Shown here: piece by piece, positions 52,659-61,221 of the stretch
Layout of the letters: the number at the start of each line of letters is the position of its first letter
How positions within the stretch are numbered: the first letter of the stretch is position 1
Assembly: GCF_040744945.1 (NCBI RefSeq)
Contig: NZ_CP160453.1
Location: forward strand, 4,464,001 to 4,528,000
DNA from: Saccharothrix sp. HUAS TT1
GTDB lineage: Bacteria; Actinomycetota; Actinomycetes; Mycobacteriales; Pseudonocardiaceae
DNA: 64,000 nt
Direction: 5' to 3'
Position numbers and translations under genes: made by a program
The notes under the pieces: model-generated
Told to the model about the DNA's origin: nothing
Database searches by the model: none
Seen by the model: only the letters and a program-made list of their open reading frames with translations

Positions 52659-54238
52659 GGCGAGGTCACCGGGGCCGGCGCGAGCCGCGCCCGCAGGAAC
52701 GCCAGCAGCGGCGCCCGGTGCACCTCCTCGCTGTCCCACTCGTTCTCCAGGTTCTCGGTGACGTGGTGCTCGCCGAGCGGCGCGCCGGCGCGGAAGTGCC
52801 GCACCACCGGGTGCAGGTAGCGGCCGTCCAGCCCGCTGGTGTCCTCCTGGGACACCCGGCCCGCGTCGATGTCGAACGGGTTGACCCGGTCGTGCCCCTC
52901 GCCGTACTCCAGCGTCACGGCCACGTAGGACTCGACGTCGCCGAAGTCGCCGCGCGCGACGGCCTCGTGCAGGTGCGCGACCGGCACCTCCTCGACGTAG
53001 CGCAGGTCGCCGCCCGGCCCGACCAGCACGGCGTCGGCGAGGAAGCCGAACAGCTGCCACAGCGCCGACGTGCGGTTCACCCGCTCCACGACGGCCTCGA
53101 CCGCCGCCTCGGGGGTGGGGGAGAGGTCCCGGCTCGGCCACGGCACGCCGTGGTAGCGGTGCTCCAGGATGCGGTGCAGCGCCGCCACCCCGTACCGGAA
53201 GCCGTGGATGAACCCGCTGGTCGACTTCTTGAAGTCCCTGGCCTGCGTGATGGTCCCGGCGAAGAACAGGTCGGGCACGTTGACCGACTCCCAGGCCGCC
53301 GTCTGGTCCGGGAAGCGGTCGTTGATGGTCAGCTCGGGGCGGCACTCGGGCGCGAAGATCGACGGGTCGAACCGGAACCCGGTCGCCAGGATCACCCGGT
53401 CGTAGCGGATCTCCTTCACCCGCTCGGCGACCCGCGCGAAGCTGATCCGCGCCAGGTAGCCGTCGCCGTCGGGCCGGATGTCGAGCACCCGGCCGTCCAG
53501 CAGCGCGTTCTGCGACTTGAGCTGGTAGGTGTCGAGGAAGTTGTTGTTCACCGCGCGCAGGTGGCCGACGAAGTGGGTCTGCCACGCCAGCTTCAGCGAG
53601 CCGGGACCGGCCACGTGGATGACGGCGGCGGTCTCGACCAGGTTGTCGGCGGTCTCGAACGCCGAGTTGCCGCGCCCGATGATCAGCACCTTCTGCCCGG
53701 TGAAGTCGGCCGGGTCGACCGACACCCGGTCGTAGCGCTCGGCGTGCTCCACGCCGTCGATCGGCGGCACGTGCGGCTTGGACACGCCGGTGGCGACGAT
53801 CAGCCGCCGGGCCCGGTAGGTGTTGCCGTCCCGGTCGTGCGCCACGAAGTCGTCCGGCCGGGTCACCGACGTCACCGACGTCCCGTACCGGATCGGCAGG
53901 TCGTTCTTGGCCGCGAAGTCGGCCAAGTAGCGGACCATGTCCTCGGCGGCCGGGAAGTAGCGCGGCGTGTACCGGGTGAACAGCAGCTCCGGGTCGTCGG
54001 ACAGCAGCGAGTTCCAGTCGGTCCGCAGGTTCAGCTCGGGGTCGTCCCAGCCGGTGATCGGCTTGTTGATCGAGATCAGGGTGCGGTGCCGGGGGAAGCG
54101 GGTGAAGAACGCGCCGGGCACGTCGCCCGCCTCCAGCACCAGGTGGTCCCGCCCGGCGCGGGACAGCAGGTAGGACGCCTGGAGCCCGGCCGGGCCGGCG
54201 CCGATGACGAGACATTCCGTCGAAACCTCGCTGGACAC
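52655..54238 (-). CDS. Flavin-dependent monooxygenase-like oxidoreductase, second paralogue (FOXRED2-like)
   Basis: The protein is 527 residues from GTG 54238. The FAD-binding site is CLVIGAGPAGLQASYLL at the N-terminus and the NAD(P)H-binding site is KVLIIGRGNSAFETADNL near residue 190; FATGF-type motif reads ILATGFRFD. The sequence FTRFPRHRTLISINKP and GHLRAVNNNFLDTYQLKS are shared almost exactly with the first paralogue (55729-57279). The family resembles eukaryotic FOXRED2 and bacterial FMO-type enzymes, mostly uncharacterised. It lies 16 bases after the ligase gene. Confidence 0.92.
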   Translation of the reverse strand: MSSEVSTECLVIGAGPAGLQASYLLSRAGRDHLVLEAGDVPGAFFTRFPRHRTLISINKPITGWDDPELNLRTDWNSLLSDDPELLFTRYTPRYFPAAEDMVRYLADFAAKNDLPIRYGTSVTSVTRPDDFVAHDRDGNTYRARRLIVATGVSKPHVPPIDGVEHAERYDRVSVDPADFTGQKVLIIGRGNSAFETADNLVETAAVIHVAGPGSLKLAWQTHFVGHLRAVNNNFLDTYQLKSQNALLDGRVLDIRPDGDGYLARISFARVAERVKEIRYDRVILATGFRFDPSIFAPECRPELTINDRFPDQTAAWESVNVPDLFFAGTITQARDFKKSTSGFIHGFRYGVAALHRILEHRYHGVPWPSRDLSPTPEAAVEAVVERVNRTSALWQLFGFLADAVLVGPGGDLRYVEEVPVAHLHEAVARGDFGDVESYVAVTLEYGEGHDRVNPFDIDAGRVSQEDTSGLDGRYLHPVVRHFRAGAPLGEHHVTENLENEWDSEEVHRAPLLAFLRARLAPAPVTSP

Positions 54239-54254
54239 GACTCTCTCCTCACGT

Positions 54255-55742
54255 TCACGGGTGCAGCAGGCGCTTGTCCGGCTTGCCGCTCGGTGCGAGC
54301 GGCGGTTCTGCGATCGCGGTCACCCGCACCGGCGCGCACGCCGGGCCGAGCCGCGCGGTCACCAGCGCGCGCAGCGCGGCGAGGTCGGGCGCCCGGTCGC
54401 CGGTCGGCACGACGTACGCGTGCACCGCCTCGCCGGTGTCCTCGTCCGGCGCCGCGACCACGTACGCCTCGGCGACGTCGGGGTGCTCGGCGATGGCCCG
54501 CTCGATCGGGCCGACGTGGTGCAGGTTCGCGTTGACGATCACCACGTCCCTGGTCCGGCCGGTCAGGTGCAGGCAGCCGTCGGCGTCGAGGTGGCCCAGG
54601 TCGCGGGTGCGCACCCAGCCCGCCGTGAACACCTCGGCCGACCGCTCCGGGTCGCCCCAGTACGCGGCGGCCTGGGACGGGGTGCGGACGAACAGCTCGC
54701 CGTCCACCCCGGGCGGCACGGGCGCGCCGTCGGCGTCGCGGACCTCGACGTCCACCGCGGCCGGCGGCACGCCCACCGAGCCGGGCGGGTCCGCCGGGGT
54801 GGCCATGGCGATCATGCCGGTCTCGGTCTGGCCGTAGCCGTGGAACACGACCGGGCCCAGCACCTCCAACGCCTCGCGGTGCCGGTCCGGCGACAGGGGT
54901 GAGCCGGACACCATCAAGCCGCGCAACGTCGAGAGGTCGGCCGGGTCGCGGCGCTGGGCGGCGACCAGCTTCACCAGCCGCGGCACGGTGATCACGCACG
55001 CGGAGGCGCGGTGGCGGGTGATCGCGCCGGGCAGCTCGGGCCGGTCGGCGACGACGACCGTCCCGCCGGCGGCGATGGCCAGCACGGCGTACTCGAACAT
55101 CACCTGGCTCGACAGCGACCCGAACACCAGGTAGCGGTCCAGCCTCGACGCCAGCTCGCGGATCGCCGGCGGCCACTCCTGCGGTCGGGCCGCCCACCCG
55201 GCCGTCATCGCGGCGTACGTCTGCGCGCACGCCTTGGGCGTGCCCGTGCTGCCGCTGGTGTGGATCAACCGGGCGACGTCGCCCGGCCTGCCGTCGACCC
55301 GCAGCGGACCGCGGCGGGCGGTGCGCAACGCCTCCGCGGTGAGCGCGCGCGGCGCGTGCCTGCCGCCCGAGCGGATCGCCGTCGACAGGTGCGGCGCGTG
55401 GTGGCCGGTCGAGTCGGTGACCACCGCGGCGACGTCGAGGCCGAGCAGGTGCCGCAGCTGCGCGTCGGGCAGCCCCGGCCGCACGCCGAGCACCCTGGCG
55501 CCCACCACGTGGGCGGCGAGGACGGTGGCGAACGCCTCCGGGGTCACGCCGAGCAGGAGCGCGACGCCGGCACCGGGGCCGAGGCCCTCGCGCCGCAACC
55601 CGTTCGCGATCCGCGAGATCAGGTCGAGCAGTTCCCCTCCGGTGACGGAGCGGTCGCCGTGCTCGAAGACCGGCCGGTTCGCGGCGGCGTCGAGCGCGTC
55701 GAGCACCGCGCGCGGGAACGGCTCGGCGTCACGCGCCCGCAA
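54255..55742 (-). CDS. AMP-dependent acyl-CoA ligase/synthetase
   Basis: The 495-residue ANL-family enzyme shows the P-loop HTSGSTGTPKA, the YGQTETG motif, GWVRTRDLGHLDADGCLHL, TGRTRDVVIVNANLHHVGPIE (hinge) and the C-terminal catalytic Lys in APSGKPDKRLL. It activates a carboxylate as adenylate and joins it to CoA or a carrier; beside a tyrosine-type ammonia-lyase an aryl acid such as p-coumarate is plausible (inference). It is assigned TTG 55742, overlapping the preceding gene by 14 bases; the frame does not have a better ATG or GTG nearby, so the start is uncertain. Confidence 0.92.
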   Translation of the reverse strand: MRARDAEPFPRAVLDALDAAANRPVFEHGDRSVTGGELLDLISRIANGLRREGLGPGAGVALLLGVTPEAFATVLAAHVVGARVLGVRPGLPDAQLRHLLGLDVAAVVTDSTGHHAPHLSTAIRSGGRHAPRALTAEALRTARRGPLRVDGRPGDVARLIHTSGSTGTPKACAQTYAAMTAGWAARPQEWPPAIRELASRLDRYLVFGSLSSQVMFEYAVLAIAAGGTVVVADRPELPGAITRHRASACVITVPRLVKLVAAQRRDPADLSTLRGLMVSGSPLSPDRHREALEVLGPVVFHGYGQTETGMIAMATPADPPGSVGVPPAAVDVEVRDADGAPVPPGVDGELFVRTPSQAAAYWGDPERSAEVFTAGWVRTRDLGHLDADGCLHLTGRTRDVVIVNANLHHVGPIERAIAEHPDVAEAYVVAAPDEDTGEAVHAYVVPTGDRAPDLAALRALVTARLGPACAPVRVTAIAEPPLAPSGKPDKRLLHP

Positions 55743-57279
55743 GGCATTCCTTCACGAACGCGGCGAGCGGCTGCCGGTGCACCTCGGGCAGGTCCCAGTC
55801 GTTCTCCAGGTTCTCCGCCAGGTGGTGGGTCGCGGTGAGCGCGCCGTCGCGGTAGTGGCGCACCACGGGGTGCAGGTAGCTGGAGCGGTGCGCGTTGGCC
55901 GCGTCGTTCTCCGCGACCCGCGGCACGGAGATGTCGAACGGGTCGACCAGGTCGTGGTCGGGCCCGTACTCCAGCGTCGCGACGAACCGGTGCTCGGCCG
56001 GGCCGAGGCCGCCGTCGGCGAGGTAGGCCACCGGCACCTCCTCCTCGTACCGCGCGGCGCCGTCGGAGACCGTCACCACGTCGCCGATGACCGCGAACTG
56101 CTGCCACAGCGCGGAGGAGCGGTTCACCCTGGCCACGATCGCGTCGCCGATCGCCTCCGGTGACGGCTCCAGCGGCGTCGCGGGCCACGGGGTGTCGTGG
56201 TGGCGCGCGGCGAGGATGCGGTGCAGCGCGCGTGCCCCGTAGCGGAAGCCGTGGATGAACCCGCTGGTGGCCTTCTTGAAGTCGCGCTGCTGGGTGAGCG
56301 TGCCCGCGAAGTGCAGGCCGGGGACCGTGGTCGACTCGAACGCGGACGTCTGCTCCGGGAACCGGTCGTCGATCACCAGCGCCGGGCGGCAGCTCTCGTC
56401 GAACACCGAGGCGTCGAACCGGAACCCGGTGCACGCGATGATCCGGTCGTACTCCAGCTCCCGCAGCTTCTCCACCGTGCGCGCGTAGCGGAAGCGGATG
56501 CGGAACCCGCCGCCGGGCCGCCGCTCGATGTGCTCGATCGCGCCGTCGAGGACGGCGTTCTCGGACTTGAGCTGGTAGGTGTCGAGGAAGTTGTTGTTGA
56601 CCGCGCGCAGGTGCCCGACGTAGTGCGTCTGCCAGGCGAGCTTGACCGAGTGCGGCCCGGCGACGTGCACCACCGCCGCGTGCTCGATCAGCGAGTCGGC
56701 GGTCTCGAACCCGGAGTTGCCCTTGCCGATCACCAGCACCCGCTGGTCGGTGAACGACCCGGGGTCGGTGTCGAAGGTGTCGTAGCGCTCGACGTGCTCG
56801 ATGCCCGGGATCGGCGGCACGTGCAGCTGAGAGACGCCGGTCGCCATGACGACCCGGGCGGCCCGCCACGTCCGCCCGTCCCGGTCGAGCACGGCGAACC
56901 CGTCGTCGTCGCGGGAGATCCGCACGACCTCGGTGTCGTGGTGCACCCGGACGCCGGTGGCGGCGGCGAAGTCGGCCAGGTAGCGGACCAGGTCGTCGGC
57001 CGCCGGGAAGTACCGGTCGCTGTAGCGGGTGAACAGCAGCTCCGGGTCGTCGCTCAGCAGCGAGTTCCAGTCCATCCGCAGGCGCTTCTCCGGGTCGGTC
57101 GACGCGGTGCGCACCTTGTTGATCGAGATCAGCGTGCGGTGCCTCGGGTAGCGGGTGAAGAACGCGCCCGGCACCGGGCCGCGTTCGAGGACGGCGTAGT
57201 CGCGGCCGTCGCGCTCCAGCAGGGCGGCGAGCTGCAACCCGGCCGGTCCGGCCCCGATGATCAGGTAGTCGTGCGCCAT
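55729..57279 (-). CDS. Flavin-dependent monooxygenase-like oxidoreductase, first paralogue (FOXRED2-like)
   Basis: The protein is 516 residues from ATG 57279. It has the same architecture as the product of 52655-54238: YLIIGAGPAGLQLAALL, RVLVIGKGNSGFETADSL and ACTGFRFD, plus the shared GHLRAVNNNFLDTYQLKS. It is the first gene of the six-gene operon. TAGCTT on the minus strand (57288-57293) is 8 bases before the ATG, which indicates a leaderless transcript. The 24-base inverted repeat at 57300-57323 lies over its -35 region. Confidence 0.92.
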   Translation of the reverse strand: MAHDYLIIGAGPAGLQLAALLERDGRDYAVLERGPVPGAFFTRYPRHRTLISINKVRTASTDPEKRLRMDWNSLLSDDPELLFTRYSDRYFPAADDLVRYLADFAAATGVRVHHDTEVVRISRDDDGFAVLDRDGRTWRAARVVMATGVSQLHVPPIPGIEHVERYDTFDTDPGSFTDQRVLVIGKGNSGFETADSLIEHAAVVHVAGPHSVKLAWQTHYVGHLRAVNNNFLDTYQLKSENAVLDGAIEHIERRPGGGFRIRFRYARTVEKLRELEYDRIIACTGFRFDASVFDESCRPALVIDDRFPEQTSAFESTTVPGLHFAGTLTQQRDFKKATSGFIHGFRYGARALHRILAARHHDTPWPATPLEPSPEAIGDAIVARVNRSSALWQQFAVIGDVVTVSDGAARYEEEVPVAYLADGGLGPAEHRFVATLEYGPDHDLVDPFDISVPRVAENDAANAHRSSYLHPVVRHYRDGALTATHHLAENLENDWDLPEVHRQPLAAFVKECLAGA

Positions 57280-57299
57280 GCGGTGGGAAGCTACCCACG

Positions 57300-57323
57300 C
57301 GATCTCAGAACTCTCTGAGATCG
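57300..57323. promoter_or_regulatory. 24-base inverted repeat operator between TAL and monooxygenase promoters
   Basis: CGATCTCAGA-ACTC-TCTGAGATCG: 10-base perfect arms around 4 bases, in the 63-base gap between two divergent starts. Leaderless -10 boxes flank it at TACGTT 57330-57335 (TAL) and AAGCTA 57288-57293 (minus-strand TAGCTT). The repeat covers where both -35 boxes should be. Confidence 0.8.
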
Positions 57324-57342
57324 GCCGCTTACGTTCGGTGCC

Positions 57343-58839
57343 GTGACCACGACCGTGACCGGCGCCCCCGTGGACCTGGGCGCGCCACTGCGCACCAACG
57401 ACCTCCATCGTGCCGCGACACCGCTCGCGGTGCTCGTCGGACCCGCCGTCCGGGACCGGCTCGACCGGGGCCGGGAGCACCTGCGCGCCGTGCTCGCCGA
57501 CGACGGGCGCCCCGTCTACGGCGCGAAGACCGGGTTCGGCGCGCTCGTCGGCTTCGCCGGGCGGCCGGACGAGGCCGACCAGTGCGACAACACGCTGGCA
57601 CACCTCGGCGCCGGGCAGGGACCCGACCTGCCCGCCGACGTCGTCCGCGCCGCGCTGCTCGTGCGGGCGTGGTCGCTGGCCCAAGGACTCTCGGGCGTCT
57701 CCGGGCACGTGGTGGACGGGCTCGCGGCGATGTTCGCGACCACGTTCGTCCCCGCGGTGCCCCGGTACGGCTCGGTCGGCGCGAGCGGCGACCTCATCCC
57801 GCTCGCGTACGCGACGCAGGCGCTGCGCGGGCGCGGGCACGCCTACGTGGACGGCGAGCGGGCGCCCGCCGACGAGGCCCTGCGCCGCACCGGCCTCACC
57901 CCGCTGCCGCTCGACGGCCGCGACGCGCTCGCGCTGGTCAACGGCACGTCGGTGACCACCGCCGCCACCGCCCTCGCGCTGGACCACGTCCGCGCGTCGC
58001 ACCGCGCCATCCAGGACCTCACGTGCCTGCTCGTGGACGTCCTCGGCGCCGACCCCGGGTTCCTCGGCCCCCGCCTCATCTCCGCGTACGGGCACGCCGG
58101 CGCGGTCACCGTCGCCGACCGCATGCGCGGCGTGCTCGGCGGCGTCGTCCCGACCGGCACGCGCCCGCTCCAGGAGCCCTACAGCATCCGGTGCTCGCCG
58201 CAGCTGCTCGGGGCCGCGGAGGACGCGCTGCGCTACGTCGACGGCGTCGTGGCCGCCGACCTGGCCGGCGTCAGCGACAACCCGCTGTTCTTCCCGGACG
58301 ACGACCTCGTGGCGCACGGCGGCAACTTCTTCGGCCAACCGGCCGCGTTCGCCGCCGACGTGCTGGCGATGGTCACCGCGTCGCTGGGCAACCTCGCCGA
58401 GCGGCAGCTGGACCTGCTGGTGGACCCGACCCGCAACACCGGCCTGCCGCCGATGCTGGCCGCCGGGCCGGGGCAGCAGCACGGGTTGCAGGGCGTGCAG
58501 CTGGCGACCACCGCGTTCGTGGCCGAGATCCGCCGCGCCGCCGTGCCCGCGAGCACCCAGAGCCTGCCGACGAACCTGCACAACCAGGACGTCGTGCCGT
58601 TCGGCACCCAGGCCGCGCTGCGGGCGCACGACGTGGCGGGCCTGCTCCGGCTGCTGTGCGGCTCGCTGGCGCTGGGCCTGCGCCAGGCCGTGCACGTCGG
58701 CGGTCGGCGGCCCACGGCGCCGGGGTGCGCGGCGCTGCTGGACGCGCTGTGCGAGGCGGTCGACCCGGTGGACCCCGACCGGCCGCTGGACGGGGACGTG
58801 CGCCGGGCGGCCGAGGTGGTGATCGGGTTCGGGTGGTGA
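57343..58839 (+). CDS. MIO-type aromatic amino acid ammonia-lyase or aminomutase, tyrosine-type
   Basis: The protein is 498 residues from GTG 57343. The self-made MIO cofactor comes from A147-S148-G149 in GSVGASGDLIPLAY. The catalytic Tyr is Tyr59 in VYGAKTGFG, and GNFFGQPAAF and QSLPTNLHNQDVVPFG complete the active site. The substrate pair is H87-L88 (NTLAHLGAG), matching the His-Leu pair that makes Rhodobacter-type enzymes prefer tyrosine, while histidine lyases have Ser-His. It should give p-coumarate (or beta-tyrosine if a mutase). It is divergent from the monooxygenase/ligase operon, sharing the operator at 57300-57323. Confidence 0.93.
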   Translation: MTTTVTGAPVDLGAPLRTNDLHRAATPLAVLVGPAVRDRLDRGREHLRAVLADDGRPVYGAKTGFGALVGFAGRPDEADQCDNTLAHLGAGQGPDLPADVVRAALLVRAWSLAQGLSGVSGHVVDGLAAMFATTFVPAVPRYGSVGASGDLIPLAYATQALRGRGHAYVDGERAPADEALRRTGLTPLPLDGRDALALVNGTSVTTAATALALDHVRASHRAIQDLTCLLVDVLGADPGFLGPRLISAYGHAGAVTVADRMRGVLGGVVPTGTRPLQEPYSIRCSPQLLGAAEDALRYVDGVVAADLAGVSDNPLFFPDDDLVAHGGNFFGQPAAFAADVLAMVTASLGNLAERQLDLLVDPTRNTGLPPMLAAGPGQQHGLQGVQLATTAFVAEIRRAAVPASTQSLPTNLHNQDVVPFGTQAALRAHDVAGLLRLLCGSLALGLRQAVHVGGRRPTAPGCAALLDALCEAVDPVDPDRPLDGDVRRAAEVVIGFGW

Positions 58840-58850
58840 GGCGGGGCGCG

Positions 58851-60131
58851 CTACCGCGATCCGGTGCCGATCTCCTCGCCGGTGTCCGCCGAATCCGCGC
58901 CACCCGGCCGGGCGGCGGGCAGTTTCAGGGTGAACCGGGCGCCCTGGCCGGGGCGGCCGACCGCCTCCACCGTGCCGCCGTGCCGGATCACCACCTCCCG
59001 CACCAGCGCCAGCCCCAGCCCGAAGCTGCGCTCCGGCCCGCCCGGCCCGCGGTGGAAGCGGTCGAAGATCCGGTCCACCTCGACCGGGTCGAACCCGTCG
59101 CCGGTGTCCGCGACGGTCAGCGCCACCTGACCGCCGTCCCGCCCCAGCAGCACCTCGATCCGACCGCCCGCCGGGGTGTGGCGCACCGCGTTCGCCAGCA
59201 GCTCGACCACCGCCCGCCGCAGCGCGGTCTCCACACCGGCCACCACCAGCGGGCCGGCGGGCCGCTCCACCGTCAGCGTGATCCGCCGCTCGGCCGCCTG
59301 GTCGAGCTCCGCCTCCACCACCGCCTCCGCCAGCGCGGCCACGTCGACGGCCAGGCCCTCGAACCCCTCGGACTGCTCGTCCAGCCGCGCCGACAGCAGC
59401 AGGTCGTCCACCACGTCACCGAGCCCGCGGATCGAGCGGGCGAGCCGGTCCAGCCCCTCGCGGTGGTCGTCGGGCAGGTCCGCCGCCGCCGCCAGGCGGG
59501 CCAGCAGCTGCACCCGCGTGTACGCCCGCGCGATCGGGGTCCGCAGCTCGTGGCTCGCGTCGGTGACGAACCGCCGCTGCCGGGCCAGCGCCTCCGCCAG
59601 CGGCGCGACCGTGCCCCGGCCCACCCGCATCCCGGTCACGGTCGCCGCGAGCAGCCCGGCCAGCTCCGCGATCGCCAGCGCCAGCAGCAGGTGCCGCCGG
59701 TCGGCGAGCTGGTAGCGCAGGTCGAACACCGCCTGCACGGTGGTCCCGTCCTCGCCCGGCTGGGTCAGCACCAGGTACCGCGTGCCGTTCAGCTCCAGGT
59801 CGCGCTCCACCGCCCGGCCCGACGAGCGCACCGCCTCCAGGTCGTCGTGCATCGGGAAGCCCGGCGGCACGACGAGCAGCCCGTCGTCCAGCACCCCGTC
59901 CTCCAGCACGAACAGCCACGTGCACCCCGGCGGCGTCGACGGCGCGCCGTACCGGGCGTTGTACCGCAGCTCGCGCGTCACCTGGGCTTCCTGCGCCTGC
60001 ACCATCACGGCGTACGCGATCCCGCCGACGAACGCGACCACCACGGTGATCGCCAACCCCACCAGCGCGCTGATCCGCAGTCGCGTCCGCCGGATCACCG
60101 CGCGCTCCGCCTCGGCCCACGACCGGCTCAC
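58851..60131 (-). CDS. Sensor histidine kinase
   Basis: The protein is 426 residues from GTG 60131. One membrane helix (ISALVGLAITVVVAFVGGIAYAVM) is followed by an extracellular domain of about 90 residues with one Cys (TPPGCTWLFVLEDG), a second helix, HAMP-like linker, the H box DASHELRTPI with His near 194, N box ELLANAVRHTPAG and G boxes ADTGDGFDP and GLGLALVREVV. It autophosphorylates and signals to the response regulator encoded just upstream, with a four-base GTGA overlap. It is next to the ammonia-lyase gene (12-base gap, convergent), but a regulatory link is unproven. Confidence 0.95.
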   Translation of the reverse strand: MSRSWAEAERAVIRRTRLRISALVGLAITVVVAFVGGIAYAVMVQAQEAQVTRELRYNARYGAPSTPPGCTWLFVLEDGVLDDGLLVVPPGFPMHDDLEAVRSSGRAVERDLELNGTRYLVLTQPGEDGTTVQAVFDLRYQLADRRHLLLALAIAELAGLLAATVTGMRVGRGTVAPLAEALARQRRFVTDASHELRTPIARAYTRVQLLARLAAAADLPDDHREGLDRLARSIRGLGDVVDDLLLSARLDEQSEGFEGLAVDVAALAEAVVEAELDQAAERRITLTVERPAGPLVVAGVETALRRAVVELLANAVRHTPAGGRIEVLLGRDGGQVALTVADTGDGFDPVEVDRIFDRFHRGPGGPERSFGLGLALVREVVIRHGGTVEAVGRPGQGARFTLKLPAARPGGADSADTGEEIGTGSR

Positions 60132-60817
60132 AACGCCCCCAAGCGATACCCGAGTCCCTGCACCGTGTGCACCACCGAACGGTCCACCTTGGTGCGCAGG
60201 TAGTACACGTACGTGTCCACAATGGAAGTGGACGACGCGTCCGGGAAAACCACCCGCCGCAACGACGCCCGCGTGTGCACGGTGTCCGGGTACGACGCGA
60301 GCACCCGCAGCAGCGTGAACTCCCTCGTCGTGAGCGGCACCCGGCCCCCGTCGGGCCACACCACCTCCCGCTGCCCGAGGTCGAGGTGCCCGGCGCCGAT
60401 CCGCAGCACCTCGCGCACCTCGTCCGCCCGGCGGCACAGCGCGCGCAACCGCGCGCTCAGCTCGTCCAGCTCGAACGGTTTCACCAGGTAGTCGTCGGCA
60501 CCCGCGTCGAGCCCGTCGACCCGGTCGTGCAAGGCGCCCATCGCGGTCAGCATCAACGCCCGCGCCCGCACCGCCTTCGACCGCAGCCGGACCAGGAGGT
60601 CGAGCCCGTCGAGCGCCGGTAATCGGCGGTCGAGGACCACCACGTCGTAGGGGCGGGTGAGGGCCAGGTGCAGCCCGCGATGCCCGTCCATCGCCACGTC
60701 CACGCTGTAGCCCTCGCCGCGCAGGGCGGCGGAGAGCAGTTCCACGAGCTCGCGGTCGTCCTCGACCAGCAGCAACCGGAAGCAGTCGGCCGGCCGGGAC
60801 CTGGAGGTGCCGTGCAC
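60128..60817 (-). CDS. OmpR/PhoB-family response regulator
   Basis: The protein is 229 residues from GTG 60817. The receiver domain has acidic LVEDD, phospho-acceptor Asp63 in VVLDRRLP, the Thr in MLTAMG and Lys in YLVKPF. The C-terminal winged helix ends with VHTRASLRRVVFPDASSTSIVDTYVYYLRTKVD and TVQGLGYRLG, the DNA-recognition part. It is the first gene of the two-gene operon with the histidine kinase. Confidence 0.96.
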   Translation of the reverse strand: MHGTSRSRPADCFRLLLVEDDRELVELLSAALRGEGYSVDVAMDGHRGLHLALTRPYDVVVLDRRLPALDGLDLLVRLRSKAVRARALMLTAMGALHDRVDGLDAGADDYLVKPFELDELSARLRALCRRADEVREVLRIGAGHLDLGQREVVWPDGGRVPLTTREFTLLRVLASYPDTVHTRASLRRVVFPDASSTSIVDTYVYYLRTKVDRSVVHTVQGLGYRLGAL

Positions 60818-61221
60818 GTCACCAGAATGGCACTTCCGGGTGTTCGGTCAACGTGATGCGGGGATCGGTCATCGGGGTTCCGCCGCCCCGCTCCGTCGCG
60901 AAACAATTGCGCGTTGGTCCGCTTGCTCCGTCCACTGTGGAAAGACGGCGGCGGCTCGGCCGGAACTGCTCCCGCGTCGTCACCCCCCTGGCCATCCGAG
61001 ACGGTTTCCGTCCGCCAACCGAGTGAATCCGCACCCGTTCACCGGCCGTCCCGTTGACGAACGCGCCGGTCGGCTCCCACGGTTCTCACCGGGCGAAGGA
61101 CGTCGCCGCCGCCTCGGCGCCGTTCGCCCGGTCTTTCGTGTGCGCGCCAACGACGAACGCGGAGCCGTCCGGACGACGGCGGTGTCGCCGCGTCGTCGTG
61201 GCGCCGGACCCAGGAGGCTCG
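60818..61221. other. Divergent intergenic region
   Basis: These 404 bases hold no convincing gene. A palindrome GTCCACTGTGGAA stands at 60930-60942. The region should carry promoters for the response regulator and for the esterase gene; none was pinned down. Confidence 0.4.
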
